This document shows, in pieces, positions 12,624 to 25,289 of a stretch of 64,000 bases of DNA. The stretch is taken from contig NW_002060944.1 of the NCBI RefSeq assembly GCF_000150275.1, positions 8,394,159 through 8,458,158 of the forward strand, written 5' to 3'. Positions within the stretch are counted from its first letter, which is position 1, and each line of letters begins with the position of its first letter. The notes under the pieces are model-generated. The model was given only the letters and a program-made list of their open reading frames with translations, did not search any database and was not told where the DNA came from. This stretch comes from Trichoplax adhaerens (taxonomy: Eukaryota; Placozoa; Uniplacotomia; Trichoplacea; Trichoplacidae). Both the position numbers and the translations under genes were made by a program.

Positions 12624-15600
12624 TTATCGAGTATACATAGGAGAAAAATGATCAGGATCGTTGTATTGACTGCAACAAGTAGGCGAGACATTAACAGCTA
12701 AAATGATAGAGCAAATAGTAGAAAGACCAGCTAAAACACCAGCTACTACAATAATGGCATTATATGTGCCGCTAGCAGTAATGATACCTCCCATGATAAG
12801 GCAGACCACAGCTTGTGCTACATAAGCAAGACTTGTTAATGCAGCTATAAATAAATCGATTCGCCATTGAGGTATAAAAAAACTTTTACCACCTCCCAAT
12901 GTTTCTCTTTCGGAATTCTAAATATCGATGGGATACAATTATCGATATTAAATTTACTTATTTATAATAAAGTTATTTCAATACAGAATGTAGTAAGCTA
13001 ATTGGGTTAGAACTGAATGAAGGCAAAGTTACGGAAGTGAGAACTTGACTATTTCAACTTTATAATGTATTGTACAAGCTAACCCTAATCCAACCCTAAA
13101 TAAAGTTAAGAGCGTATTATGGAGGTAAACTTCGTCTATTTCAAATTTGTGATTTAATAGAGTAATAATTTAAAATCTAAAGGAAGCAACAGTATATATA
13201 CAATTATTTCACTACGATATATAAGTTGGTCTAAAATTAAATAAAGTAAACATGAAGGAGATCAAGAACTTGCCTACTTCAAGGTAATATCACAACATCA
13301 TTGATCATTATACTCGTCAACATTGAATAATTAAATCATCCTAGATATAATTTATGAAACTCTATTAATTCAAGATAAATCTTCTTTATAAGTTAATATA
13401 TTAATCAGGGATATGAAATGCGGTATGAGTACAACTTGTTAAATCAGATTATCTAGAATTTGACCATTAAATAAACATTGATAAATTGCCTAATTGTAAC
13501 TGTAAAAATTTGTTAATTTTTTGATTTTTCTGCAGAAATGACTATTGGCACTCAACAAATTATCTGATGTTTTTGGCTATTAGGTATATTTATGTGTAAA
13601 AAATTAGTTAAAAACTATATATAGAGTAGAAATTTCTAAAATTTCTACTAACTCTTCATCGATACTAGTGGAACGGTTGTGAAAATTGATGATATACATA
13701 CATAAATTATGGAAGCTGACGGCTAATACTACGCTAAGGCTGAGTTAGAACAAGAATTGAGAATTAAAAAGATTTACCTTAGCATTGACAGAGTTTTGAT
13801 AGCTTGAGACCAACATAAAGGGTAAAGAAATTAAAGCTGCCAAGTGTAATCCTGACAGTGCCGATAAAACTAAAACGGCGGAAGTATTGGCTACACTACC
13901 AATAATGGCCATAGCAACTGCAAATGTAAACTGGCTCAGAATGTAAACAATACGAATATCAATCAAATTAATGATGAATTTCATCAGGAAAGCCAATATA
14001 GAATATGAGATGAAATGTAACAGCAAGGCCCAACAACCCAATTGGATACCAGTTTTAAAATAGGTTTGATTAATGTTGAAATTAAAATTAATGTTGTGAT
14101 TATCAATATAGATAACTTGGCCAACATATTGAGTAAAAAATAATTGATAGCTAACAAACGCAGACCAACCAAAGAATTGAGTGATGCATAGTAATAGTAA
14201 TGGTTTAGGCATCGTCAAGAATGATTTTAGAATGAGAAAGAAAGTAATGGGCTGTGAATCATTTAAATCTTGGTCTGTAATTTCATCATAACTCTCTGCA
14301 TCATCATCCTCCTCTTCGTTATTATCTCGTCTTTCTGCGGAAGAATTACTTTCGCCTTGTTGATATTTTTCTTTCCGATTCGCTTGGTTTTCATCCGTTT
14401 CTAGCTGTTGATATGTATGATTATTGCTATAACCGTTTGAGCGGTTGCCTCCTTGCATATTAGTTAAGCCTCTTGAGGGACGAGTACTCGGCTCTCTCAT
14501 GCTGATTAAGGTTAATCCAGTACATATAACAAACATAATAATGGCAATATTGAAGACCACTTGAATTTGATCATCTAGTGTATATAGCCAGTCAATAGCT
14601 ATTCATCAAAAGGAATAAGAATGCATCAAAATGACTGTAAGTCATAATTTCATATCTGTGCAAGTTATTGCCTTAGATCGCTGTGCCTATACCATATACT
14701 TGTACTTCCTTTAATAGCTACAGTATTCATTGAAAGTAATAATATACTGTATTAAATAAGCAAAAATAGTGATAAATTGCTTAGATGTCTGCCAATATTA
14801 CTGCTTATAATTTGATATTCATACTGTATTTGATTCCTCTCAACTAACTATTCCTTGAAAGGAAATAAAACCATTAGGGATTTAGGGATTAAGTAGAAAG
14901 GTAAATGACAATTTTATATCTACAAATGTTACTAATAACGGTAGGTAATTCATCTTAATAGCTATGACATTTTATTGTGAGAAAGGACGATATGAAAAGG
15001 TTTAAAGTAGTGATAAATTGAATTTTATACTTCGAACGCATTTTATAGTTGACTTACCGCTTAACATATACGCCAAACAGCTGCCAAAGCCAGCAACGAC
15101 AGCAAAGAGATTAATTGCGAATTGTCTCTGAGTTGATGGAGTAACATCCAACATGTAGGATCGCGTTGCAATTTGACAGGTATCAGTTGAAAAATCAGTT
15201 AAAACAACGCCTAAAGCAGTAAAAACGATTCCCCATGGATGGTAGTGATCATTGTCAGTGTGAGCATGGCGACCAATCGATTCGCCGTTAGCAATAAAAA
15301 TAAGTCCAATAATTACACCAACAGCGAAAATTAATACAAATGGCCTTCGACGGCCCATTCGACTATGGCAACCATGACTTAAGATGGCCACTTTGGGTTG
15401 AAATATTAAGCATAAAATGGGACTAATTGACCAAATCATACTGGCAAAAGTCATGTTCATATTTAGTTTATAAAATATGGGGATAACATAAGCAGTAGCA
15501 ATGGCATACGAAAATTGGGTAGCATAAATGGTGCAACTGACAAGTAAGAGCTGCCATTTAGGTAGCAATTGATTGCCGTTTTCTTGATATTTCCTAATAT

Positions 15601-15733
15601 TACTACTACCACCAGTAGTTTTGCTTGCTTTATCAACATGGCTACTTGATTCTCCGTGATCATTGCTTTGACTAGATTTGATACTGCCTTGTTGCACTGG
15701 TTCACACTGTAAAGCATCTTCATCTCCGGCCAT
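12624..15733 (-). CDS. SLC45-like MFS transporter, gene D (intact)
   Basis: Three exons on the minus strand: 15733-15058, 14598-13778 and 12917-12624, 597 codons including stop, about 596 residues (human SLC45 members run about 530-770). The ATG at 15733 opens a Ser/Asn-rich cytoplasmic tail, then TM1-2, HSRMGRRRPFVLIF (the family GRRRPF loop), and GVVLTDFSTDTCQIATRSYM (TM4-5), which is closer to vertebrate SLC45 than copies A-C are. Exon 2 starts in phase 1 at SAIDW, contains TM6, a long central loop with an acidic stretch (EEEDDDAESYDE), and MPKPLLLLCITQFFGWSAFV at TM7. Exon 3 gives TM11-12. Donors are GTAAGT and GTAAAT; the last acceptor is TTTAG. Copies A-C have an extra phase-1 intron (after Y-I-G / Y-V-G) that gene D lacks. 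It lies tail to tail with copy C. The probable role is proton-coupled sugar transport; the substrate is unproven. Confidence 0.88.
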
Positions 15734-17099
15734 GATTATTTTTTTATTAATTAATCGTTAGGAGCTATAAAATCTGTTCACAATAGGGTATCAGATTTGG
15801 TATTTTACGATGCTGAGGTTAGATAGTTAATAATCTTTTAGCTTACCAACCTTTGCTAATACTCTAACAGAAATTATAAATTTGGAAATGAATGGCAGAC
15901 TATAATGAGCGCGATACTAACTTGTAGGCCTGAGATTGCAATTTTGGAAATGGACCTCAGACGATAGTAAGCGTTTTATGAGCGTGTAAACTTGAGTATT
16001 TTATGATACGAAGGTTGGATGATGAATAATGTTTTGGTTCATCAGCTTTGGTGACTATTCTTGCAGTAGTATTTGATAGTAGTGAGATTGGATAATGGAT
16101 AATTTTACTTGTTCAGTAGAGAGGTATGGATTCCGTCAACAGTCGGGCAATCAACGGATTCCTAGCAAATTAAGTATGCCAAAAAGAATTGAACTATCTT
16201 GAGTTTAAGTGCAGTAATTACTAAATTATAGCTTCGACAAGAACGTAAATAGATAATATTACTATTTTCAACTTTGTCAATAAAGTGTTTGGGACTAATT
16301 CCAATTAGAATCTAAAAATAAATATAAAATTTATTTTAGTCGATTAATCTTTCATTGTCAAGTTGTAGGGATTATTTTAGATGCTGGACTTCTTCACTGG
16401 TTAGTATACCCACATATAGAAGCGATCCTTAGCGCTGCTTCGAACTGGGATAGATCATCCTCGAAAATTTTCAAAGGCTTTCACAGAAAGTACGAGAGCA
16501 GATCAAAAACTCAAACAGACAAATGATCTAATTTTTTGACTTCATTTGCTAGACAAAAAATAGAAGTGGATCATTATTCATTCGAATTATTTCATTGATT
16601 CCAGTCATTAGACAGAAGGAATGAATGATTGGAGGTTCTTAAATATACTTTCTATTTCTACTTATCGGAATGCTTTCTATAACTGAGTTGAGATTTAATT
16701 CCGACGAATAAAACTCTTCAATTGGATAAAATCCAGGCCACTCTATTCTACTCTATTTTTGTCTTGACATTTTCACTTCTGTCAATCAAAAAGAACTCTT
16801 ATTGGGTTCGATTACAGGATTCATAATACTCATTTCATTGCCACTTTTATTATTCTTGATGAAAATTGAATAGGCTCAATTCTAATAGAGCAGAAGATGG
16901 TGCTAATTTTTTCTCTAATCACTGATCATTAGGCTGGAACCGGCGGGATATTCTAATGATCGATTCAAGGATTAGCTACTTTTAGTATCATCAAGCGGTG
17001 CATGTAGTTGTCTATTTTGATTCTACGCCGAGGAGATATTATTTTTTTATATCATCAATTGGTTGGATCCATTGGCAGTAGAAGTCGGAGAAACTCGAT
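15734..17099. other. Spacer upstream of SLC45-like gene D
   Basis: No gene is recognised. It should contain the promoter of gene D next to 15733, but I see no clear TATA box. A loosely duplicated block (about 15790 and about 16000, sharing a TATTTTA..ATG..GAGGTT..GAT..TTAATAAT-like pattern) suggests old tandem duplication. Confidence 0.45.
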
Positions 17100-17830
17100 T
17101 TTTAACATGATATTATTGTAGATCTTCTCTTTACTAGCTAATGGTTGAAATTGCAAGCAAAATAATTTGACTTCTGATATAGAATTATTGTAGGTTTGCT
17201 TCTTGCTAACTAATGGTCGAGATTGCAAGTAAAATAATTTTATTTTTAACGTAGAATTATTGTAGGTTCGCTCTTTGCTAACTAACGGTCGAAGCTACAA
17301 GCAAAAAATCTTGATTTCTAACACAAAATTATTATAGTTTCGCTCTTTACTAACTAATGGTCGAAACTGCAAGCAAAGCAACAGGATTTCTAACATAGAA
17401 TTATTGTGGCTACACTCTTTACTGACTAACTATCAAGACTGGAAGCAAAGTAACTTGGTTTCTAATATAGAACTATTGTAGGTCCGGACCTTACTAACTA
17501 ATGATCGAGATTAAAATTAGAGTAACTTGATTTCTAACATAGAATTATCGTAGATCCGCTTCTTACCAATTAATGATCATAGCTGGAAGCAAAGTAACTT
17601 GATTCTAACATGGAATTATCGTAGGTCCGCTTCTTACTAACTAATGATCGAAATTGAAAGAAGAGTAACGTGACTTCTAAGTGCTAACATAGAATTATCG
17701 TAGGTCAGCTCCATATTAACTAACGATTGAAACTGGAAGTAGAGTGAGTTTTGATTTCATTTATAAAATCGTTGTCAATTCGCTTTTTGCCAACGAACGA
17801 TCTAAACTGATAGCAGAAAGCTGATTATTG
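17100..17830. repeat. Tandem array, about 72-bp unit, about 10 copies
   Basis: The unit reads roughly AACATAGAATTATTGTAGG, TCGCTCTTTACTAACTAATG, GTCGAAACTGCAAGC, AAAGTAACTTGATTTCT. The GAATTATTGTAGG-like landmark recurs near 17111, 17182, 17254, 17324, 17398, 17470, 17542, 17612, 17692 and 17765, spacing 70-80. Copies differ by several substitutions each. All frames contain stops, so it is not coding. Confidence 0.9.
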
Positions 17831-18179
17831 AAGCGAGAGATTCAAAATGGCTCCAGTTTGAACTAGGAATAAACTAGAAATCTTAATTAGTATTGAGACT
17901 ATTTATTGCAAAGGTATTTTCCGGTAGGAAAATAAGTATTATTTGTAGTAAGATTGAACTTTGCCGTCAAAAAGTTGATCATCAGATAGAATGTAGAAAA
18001 GAGTAGATTCTCATATATCGAATTGGAATTTAAGATTGAATAATAGAAAGGCTAACGACGTAGAATATAGATCGCTATCGACCTTTTCTGTCAGGCTATT
18101 CTCGATGGTTTAGAAATAAGTCAAATATGGACTAGTACTAGGGAAATTGAGCACTATTTGGATCCAGATCAAAAAAGAA

Positions 18180-20130
18180 AAGCGTTTCCAAGTTGATTTT
18201 TATTTGAATTCTAACTGAAATAGTAAATTGATTCAGTGAGATTGCAGAGTCAGAAACGAATCAATTTTGAATCGATGTTAATTCGAATTCTAATGAAGGT
18301 GAGAAAGAGATTGAATGAGATTTCATAACCAAAAAATAAATCAATTTTGAGTCAATCTTCATTTGAATGTGAGTTGAAATACTAATTAGAATTCGAGCCA
18401 TTCCTCATTCAAATTCAGCTTATAGTACGAAAGCGATTCAAGAGGATCCACCACTAATATATGAATCTATTTTAGATCGAGTTTACTGGAGTTCTAATTG
18501 AAATACTAGGGTGAATTCGAGCTGATATTCATCTGAATTCTGATTAAAAAGCAAATATGATTCAAGATGATTCCACCGCCCATATACGAACTTATCTTAA
18601 GTCAATGTTAATTGACTTTCTGATTGAAATACTCCTGTAATTTCCCACCGGAATGCATTTAAATTGTAGTTGAAATAGAACAGTGGAATATTAAAAAACG
18701 ATCTCATTTAAAGCTATACTAATTCAAATTCTAATTGAAATATTAAAGTGATTCAATGGAATTGTACGGTCCAAAAACAAATCTGTTTTGAGTTAATGTT
18801 AGCCTAAATTCTAATGAAGATACTAAAGAGATTTAGAGCCGATGCTCATTGGAATTCTAATTGGAATAGGAAGACGATTTAAAGAAATTTCACTACTAAA
18901 GAAAATAATTAAAAGTTTCTAATCAATATTAATTTGAATTCTAATCGAGATGCTAAAGTGATTTCGAGCCAATATTCATTCCGGTAGAAATAGGAAAGTG
19001 ATTTTAAAGGGACGTCGCAATGAGTGAAATGATAAAATTTCGAATCGGTATTAATTTAAATTCTAATAGAAATACTATATGGTGATTTCGAGTCGATATT
19101 TATTTGAATTGCAGTTGAAATAGAAAAGTGATTTAAAGGGATTACGCTGTCAAAAAATGATCCGATTTTGTATCGATACCAATTCGAATTCTACTTGAAA
19201 TAGAAAAGTGATTTAATGGGATTACGTTGTCAAAAACCAGTCCTTTTCCAGTGAGCCTTACAAATTCTAATTGTGATTTCTAATAGAAATACTCCATTAA
19301 TTTCGAGCAGACATTCGTTTGAATTCCAATTGAAAAATGGAAGTGAGTACGCCGTCTAAAAATGATCCGATTTGGCATTGATACTAACTTGAATTCTATT
19401 TGAAATCCTAAAGTGATTCAATGGGATTCCACAGTCCAAAACGAGTTTATTTAGAGTCAATGTTAATATGAATTCTAGTTAAAAATACTCAAGTAATTTC
19501 GAGTAGACATTCATTTGGATTCTAGTTGAAAATGAAAGTGAATCCGTAGTCCAAAAATGATCCAATTTTGTATCAATACTTATTTGAGTTGAATTTTAAA
19601 TTCTACAGTAATTTAATGAAATTTTAACGTCAAAACGAATCCATTTGGGTCAATATTCATTCGGATTTTAATTGAAATAGTAACGTCATTTTGAGCCGAC
19701 ATTCACTGGATTGTAGTTGAAATGTAAAAATAATTCCGCTGTCCAAAAATGATTCGATTTTGTATCGATACTAGTTTGAATTCTATTTGATAATCCTAAA
19801 GTAATTTAATGGGATTCCAGTGTCAAAAACGAATCTGTTTGAGTCAATGTCAATCTAAATTCTAACTGAAATACTCAAGTAATTTCGAGCTGACATTCAT
19901 TAGAATTATAGTTTAAATATGAAAGTGATTCTGCTGCTTAAAAGTGATCTAATTTTGTATTAATATTAATTTGAATTCATTCCAAATCCTAAAGTAATTC
20001 AGTGGAATATCAACGTTAAAAATGAATCTATTTTCAGTCAATGCTTGCTTGAATATTCAAGCTGAAATACTAAAGTGATTGAATAGAATTCCACTGTCGA
20101 AAACGAATCTATTTGGAGTCGATCTTAATT
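18180..20130. repeat. Long degenerate satellite-like array with about 195-bp dimeric period
   Basis: Two related half-units of about 95-100 bp alternate. One contains GTCCAAAAATGATCCGATTTT, GTATCGATACTAATT; the other GAATTCTAATTGAAATAC, followed by AAGTGATTTCGAGCCGACATTC. The first landmark recurs near 19145, 19346, 19543, 19737 and 19930, spacing 193-201, so the higher-order period is about 195 bp. The earlier part (18180-19000) is more degenerate and mixes half-units. It is not coding in any frame. Confidence 0.85.
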
Positions 20131-22079
20131 TGATTGAAAGTGTCCAATATGGTGAAGACTCTGATAAAAGGATTGTCCAATTTGTAACAATCTGATTAAG
20201 GAGATAGGAAGATAGAGTAGAAATTACTACACAAGGTAATAGAATCAATCAATGCTGATTCCTCATTTGAGAGAAAACTGGAATTATCATAGAGTTGTCC
20301 AGATAAGATATCCAATGAGGTTAGAATCATCTCGACTGGTGAATAGAAGTAAACTCTGTATATTCATCTAAAGTGGGAAAAGATATTTTATGATCCTTTG
20401 GCTTGAATGAGTCTAGAACTAACTGGAAATGTGATATCTCAACTCGAGAACGATAGCATGCAGTCCATGGATGGTGAAGAACTTCGCTAAATGATAAAGA
20501 TCACGCCTTGGCTACCTCAAAGAATTAACCTCGTGGACTTGATTATTACTAATTTATGTCTAATTCTAAAGTGTAATAGAATCCCATCCATGAGAACAGA
20601 ATTAAAATAGTAAAGTAGAGTGAAGAAATACTGACTAGTTTAGACGTGTTGAACTGGAGTTTAAACCCTCAAGGAATAAATTGGAATCCATCTTGTCCCT
20701 TTAAACAATTTACCGTTAATGGATAGATCAAAGTAACAATACTTTTCTAGTGCAGCAATCAAATACGAGACCATGAGAGTTATTTAAATTAATTATTATT
20801 CTTTTAATTAAATACTATCTGCCATTTGGGAAATGGATGGGCATGATATCGAATTTAATAGTTACAGGCATAGGGACAGCGATATTTTTGCCACTTTTTT
20901 TATTCAAGCTACGTGTACGGCGTAAGCCGAGGGCGAACTTTTTCCTCCATCCGTCGGTCAAGATTTTCATCTTTATTACAGTCTGAATTTGTCAACGTCA
21001 AAAATTGATGATATTAAAGTATTTGTCTTACCTTACGCGAGAAAAAATGGATCAAGAAAATACCAGCGAGAATGGAAGTAGATCGAATGGAACGATAGTT
21101 CGTAGAGGTAGTAGTTACTCCATTAAAAGGCCATTCTCGTTTTGCGACTAAGCCTGTAAGTGAAGAGATCGGCCTAAACTTATTACAATCTTCCTATCCT
21201 GATCAATGGATAAATCGATCTCAAGTGTAAGAATTCCACTCTTACTATGGGAGAGAAATGTATTAAACTAAGTTGTAGAATTTAATATGCTGTAGAAAAT
21301 GAACTTAGAATAGTATTCTCATTGTGCTATCCCCTTCTTGGTCGCTGAAGAAGACAATGGCGTCCTATCGTCGATATTCTAAAGGGCTAATATTCAATTC
21401 AATAGCCATTTTCTTGCACAAAAGGACAGAATGATTCTATTCAAGAACTCTGTAGAAAATGCACCTGCACACTGTGGCCTACATGATGTCGATAGTGTTT
21501 CTGTTGTTGTCAGAGGATAAAGCTAAAAGAAACAATCCAAGGATATCCACCATAGTAAAGAACACAAGCACAATCATCATCATTAATTTTTCATAAGCAG
21601 TCCCTATTTTAACCTACTCATCACTGCTGTAATGGCTGTTGGCTATAGCGTGCAACATGTCTTCCATCGACTCGATAGAGTATTAGCTGGTAGGAAATTA
21701 TCGACTGACTGTTTCTTTCTGTCGATAAGAGAGGCCAAAGAAAAGTCAATATTGATCTTAAATTGCAATAAGCCAACTTTATTATTCTTCATACTCGATA
21801 TCAATCAATCGCTTGGTAATAGATTATTATTATTTCAATAGTCAGAGAGGAAAGGATTAATTTTGTTTCTATTTTTGGCCTAGTAGAAGTGTAAATGGAT
21901 ATCTTTCAACATGTTTTTTAGTCCAGGGTAGAGAGAGAGAGAGTGAGTCAATTGGGGGAAAAAATGGCCATTTTCCTGAATCGAATCTGACGAAAACTAA
22001 CTCTTATGACTGTCATTTTCGAAGCCATTGCTATCACCTTCAATAGGAATTTCAATAAGGGAAAGGGTGTCGAATAGCG
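20131..22079. other. Gene-free spacer
   Basis: No recognisable gene. A 69-codon open frame at 21632-21841 has no family features. A short GA run is present near 21932. GC content appears slightly higher around 20900-21000 without an obvious feature. Confidence 0.4.
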
Positions 22080-23080
22080 CCATGATGATGGGTGGTCGAT
22101 GAAGGGTAGATATTTGGCATCGAGGATTCATATTTTAGACGATCCAAAGAATTATCTTGAAGATGATAATACAACATATTCAAGATGAATCTTACTAAGG
22201 AATAGGATGTTTATGAACACCGTGATAATCGAGGATCGAAGGACAGAGCTATTTGTGAACGCCAAGATGATCGGTTGTCAAGAAAAAGGATGTTTATTAA
22301 CACCACGACAATCGATTATCAAGGAAAGGGCTGTTTATGAACACTATGATAATGATGGGTTGTTAAGGAAAAGGATGTTCATCTACACCATGAAAGTCGA
22401 TTGCCTGGGAAAGGGACGTTTATCAACACCATGGTTGCCGATTAGGGTTATATCTTGATCGGCAAGGATAGACATTGGCATCAAGTATTCATTTTTAAAA
22501 GTGATATGAAGAATTAGCTTGAAGATAACAATAGAAACTGATAGTATCAAATAGGAATCTATCTAGGAAGGAGATATTCTCTAGCACTATTTTGCATGAA
22601 CACCATGATTGACGATTGTCATGGAAAGGGAGGTTAATGAACTCCATGACGGTATCAAGCTTGAATTTGTCAAGGAAGGGAATGTTCATTAGTACTATTT
22701 TGCATGAACACCATGATGGTCGATTGTCATGGAAAGGGATGTTAATGCGCTCCATAATAGTTGGTCAAGGTTGTAGACAGGATAGATACTGGCATGGCGT
22801 ATTCATTTTTAAAAGCGCTATGAAGAATCGCCTTGAAGATGTCCATACAAACTTACAGCATCAAACATGAATCTGTCAAGGAAGGGAATGTTCATTAGGA
22901 TCATTTTGCATGAACATCATGATGCACAATTGTTATGGAAAGAAACGTTAATAAACTATACGATAGTTGATTAAGGTTATAGCCTGATCAATCAGGGATA
23001 GATATTGATATTGTATAAGATAATAGCTATTTGTTAGTCTTGTTCATTAGTTTGAATTGAACAAGATCGAGTATTCATTT
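22080..23080. repeat. Complex tandem repeat, short units inside about 310-360-bp superunits
   Basis: A short unit around CATGAACACCATGATGGTCG, ATTGTCATGGAAAGGGATG, TTAATGAACTCCATGA recurs many times. A longer landmark (AAGAATTATCTTGAAGATGA-like) appears near 22144, 22508 and 22821. Open frames on both strands here (60-86 codons) arise from the repeat and carry the same repeated words, so they are not called as genes. Confidence 0.8.
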
Positions 23081-23229
23081 TGAAGCGATATGTAGAATGC
23101 GAAAATGGTGATTTGATGGTCATACGAATAGAATCGAGAATGCTGTCAAAGATAGTGTATAGAAAATTGACCGCCATAATATTAATAGCGAACTGAAACA
23201 AGGCTATATAGAGGTATTTAAGGTAATAG

Positions 23230-24050
23230 TTATCCTATAAGGAAATAATTTAATATCTTGACATGCGGATCAATCAATCGGCCGCAATCTGTCAATGCAA
23301 TGGCAAAGGCAACCTCTAAAAATCTTGTTGAATAGGGTAATAAAGTACGATCCACCTGCATTCATTTTTCTGCCTAAAATAGCCAGAGCGCAGTGATGCC
23401 ATACCTCAAGTGATTCCCAGAGCGTATAAAGCTTTAACTCCGGTGTAAACTTAGCTGTATTAGAAATCATCGCTAGAATGAATTTAAAACTTTGAGATAA
23501 AGCAAGGCTTAAACGGAGTCAAAAAGCTATTATGGATGCTAAGATCGCTATACATAAGGAAATAATTTACAAGTCTTGACAATTGAGTAAAGGAATCGTC
23601 ATAAATCCGTTAATGCAATGGACTCATTTCAATATTTTCATTGCTTAAATGGATGCATTAGGATCGAAGTGGTAACCCTTGACAATCTTGTTGGATAACA
23701 TGGATGACCTAGTTACATTCATTTTCATGCTTTAAAGTAATAAGACCATGATGATGCTTTACTTCTATTTGCAACTTTAAATGAAAGCCAGGCCAGAACA
23801 GGGTAATAAGACTGCATAAAGGATATAGAGAAAAGATTGAAGATTACGACCACTTCTAAATCTGCTATCATGCATACTATTTATTCATTACGGAATTTTA
23901 TTTCCTGCCTTGTGATAATATGATGAAGATCGTAAAACCTGAAGCAAACTTCGAAAATTTCTCTGAAAGTATAATCTACTTGCATTCATTTCCATGCTTA
24001 TTGTAGAAAGCGGCTACGGAAACTTGACACATCGGGTGATTTAAAACTGA
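23230..24050. repeat. Degenerate tandem repeat, about 320-bp unit
   Basis: The landmark AAGGAAATAATTTA..TCTTGACA, followed by GTCAATGCAATGG, occurs near 23240 and 23558. A second landmark, TGCATTCATTT(T/C)CATGCTT, occurs near 23358, 23712 and 23981. About three diverged copies are present; nothing codes. Confidence 0.65.
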
Positions 24051-24379
24051 TCGCTAAAAGCAGCGTTCATCCGAAGCAGAATATTGATATCCATTTCTTT
24101 TACTTATCATCATGATCTGCTGAGATTAGTATATCATCTAATTAGTTTATGGAAATGGTATTTCTAGAGATGGTGTACTTAACCTAGTCCGTTTCATCCA
24201 TCTCGACGACGGAGAAAGCAAAGTCATAATACTTGCGCAAAGATGGCGATAGTTGAGTTATTTCATCGGCAATCACTAGCAATGTGTCCGTAGTTTTATT
24301 TCTGTTGATAAAATTCCTAGAAGGAATTGAAGACACCTAATTTAGGTAATATTATATACCGACATCGTGTAAACAACAA

Positions 24380-25100
24380 TAAGAATGATCTTGCTCATCC
24401 ATTTTTAATCATTACATTATTCTCTTCGAACTCCGATTGGTGTTTTGTGACGAAATATCGTGTACTGTATTTTGGAAAGAAGATAATTGCCTTTTCTATG
24501 CCTTGAAGGCTTCTATTACGGCTAAAAAAGTAAAAAGATGGATCTTGACGTTACTCATGTAGCAACAACAGCTTATCATAACATTATAGTAGTCCTGTTT
24601 CTTGTGGACGATAGATTTTAGATTCTGCAAGTCATGCATGTATCTTGCCTACCTATTTTAAATCATGATTCTATGATATAACTTACGTTATGGCTAAATA
24701 AGTAAGCATAGTGATGTTGACTTATGCATTCCATAATAGTTTACCAGTATTAGAATAGGATATCCTATTTTCGAATCATTGCATTATTCTTGTGTTTTTG
24801 CATGATATGACAACACTCTTTACGGTTAAACAGGTAAAAATATTAGTGTTGATTTATACATTCCAGAATGCCATTAAATTATTGTCAAGATATTTTCATA
24901 TTTCTTATGCACGTTGCGCTTTAGATTGTGCATGTAATGATTGTTGCTTACTCACTTTAAATCATCATATTAATCATGAATTTTTTCTACACTTTTCGAA
25001 CTTATATCGAGGTTAAATAAGTAAAGAATATAGATGTTGATTTATGTGCATTCCATAATAGTTTACTATAGTACTTGGATAGTAAGTTATTCTTGATGAT
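24380..25100. repeat. Irregular repeated block
   Basis: The words TTTTAAATCAT(T/G)A.ATTAT and GTAAG.ATAG.GATGTTGA, TTTATGCATTCCATAATAGT recur about four times between 24400 and 25070 with irregular spacing. An old tandem array is the simplest reading. A 74-codon open frame at 24792-25016 lies inside it and is not supported. Confidence 0.5.
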
Positions 25101-25138
25101 CTCTAGATTTTACATTCTGTATCTATTTATATCTATGA

Positions 25139-25171
25139 CGGGTGGATTATTAACATAATCTTCCACCCGTG
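25139..25171. other. Inverted repeat / hairpin
   Basis: ACGGGTGGA..TTAT is mirrored by ATAATCTTCCACCCGT: a 9-bp stem, a 2-base bulge and a further 4 bp, with a short loop. It stands between two tandem-array regions. Its function is unknown; it could be a foldback remnant. Confidence 0.5.
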
Positions 25172-25289
25172 ACTTTTTATGGCTAGTATATTAAATGTAC
25201 CGCAGTAAATGATATATAAGCGATGTGATTACCAAAGTTGGTCAAATTGTATATATCAACATGAAGGAAAATAAACAAATCTAGCACTT

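Noticed and set aside
22207-22870. Open frames in the complex repeat
   Set aside because: Repeated words on both strands follow the DNA repeat; no protein-like composition.
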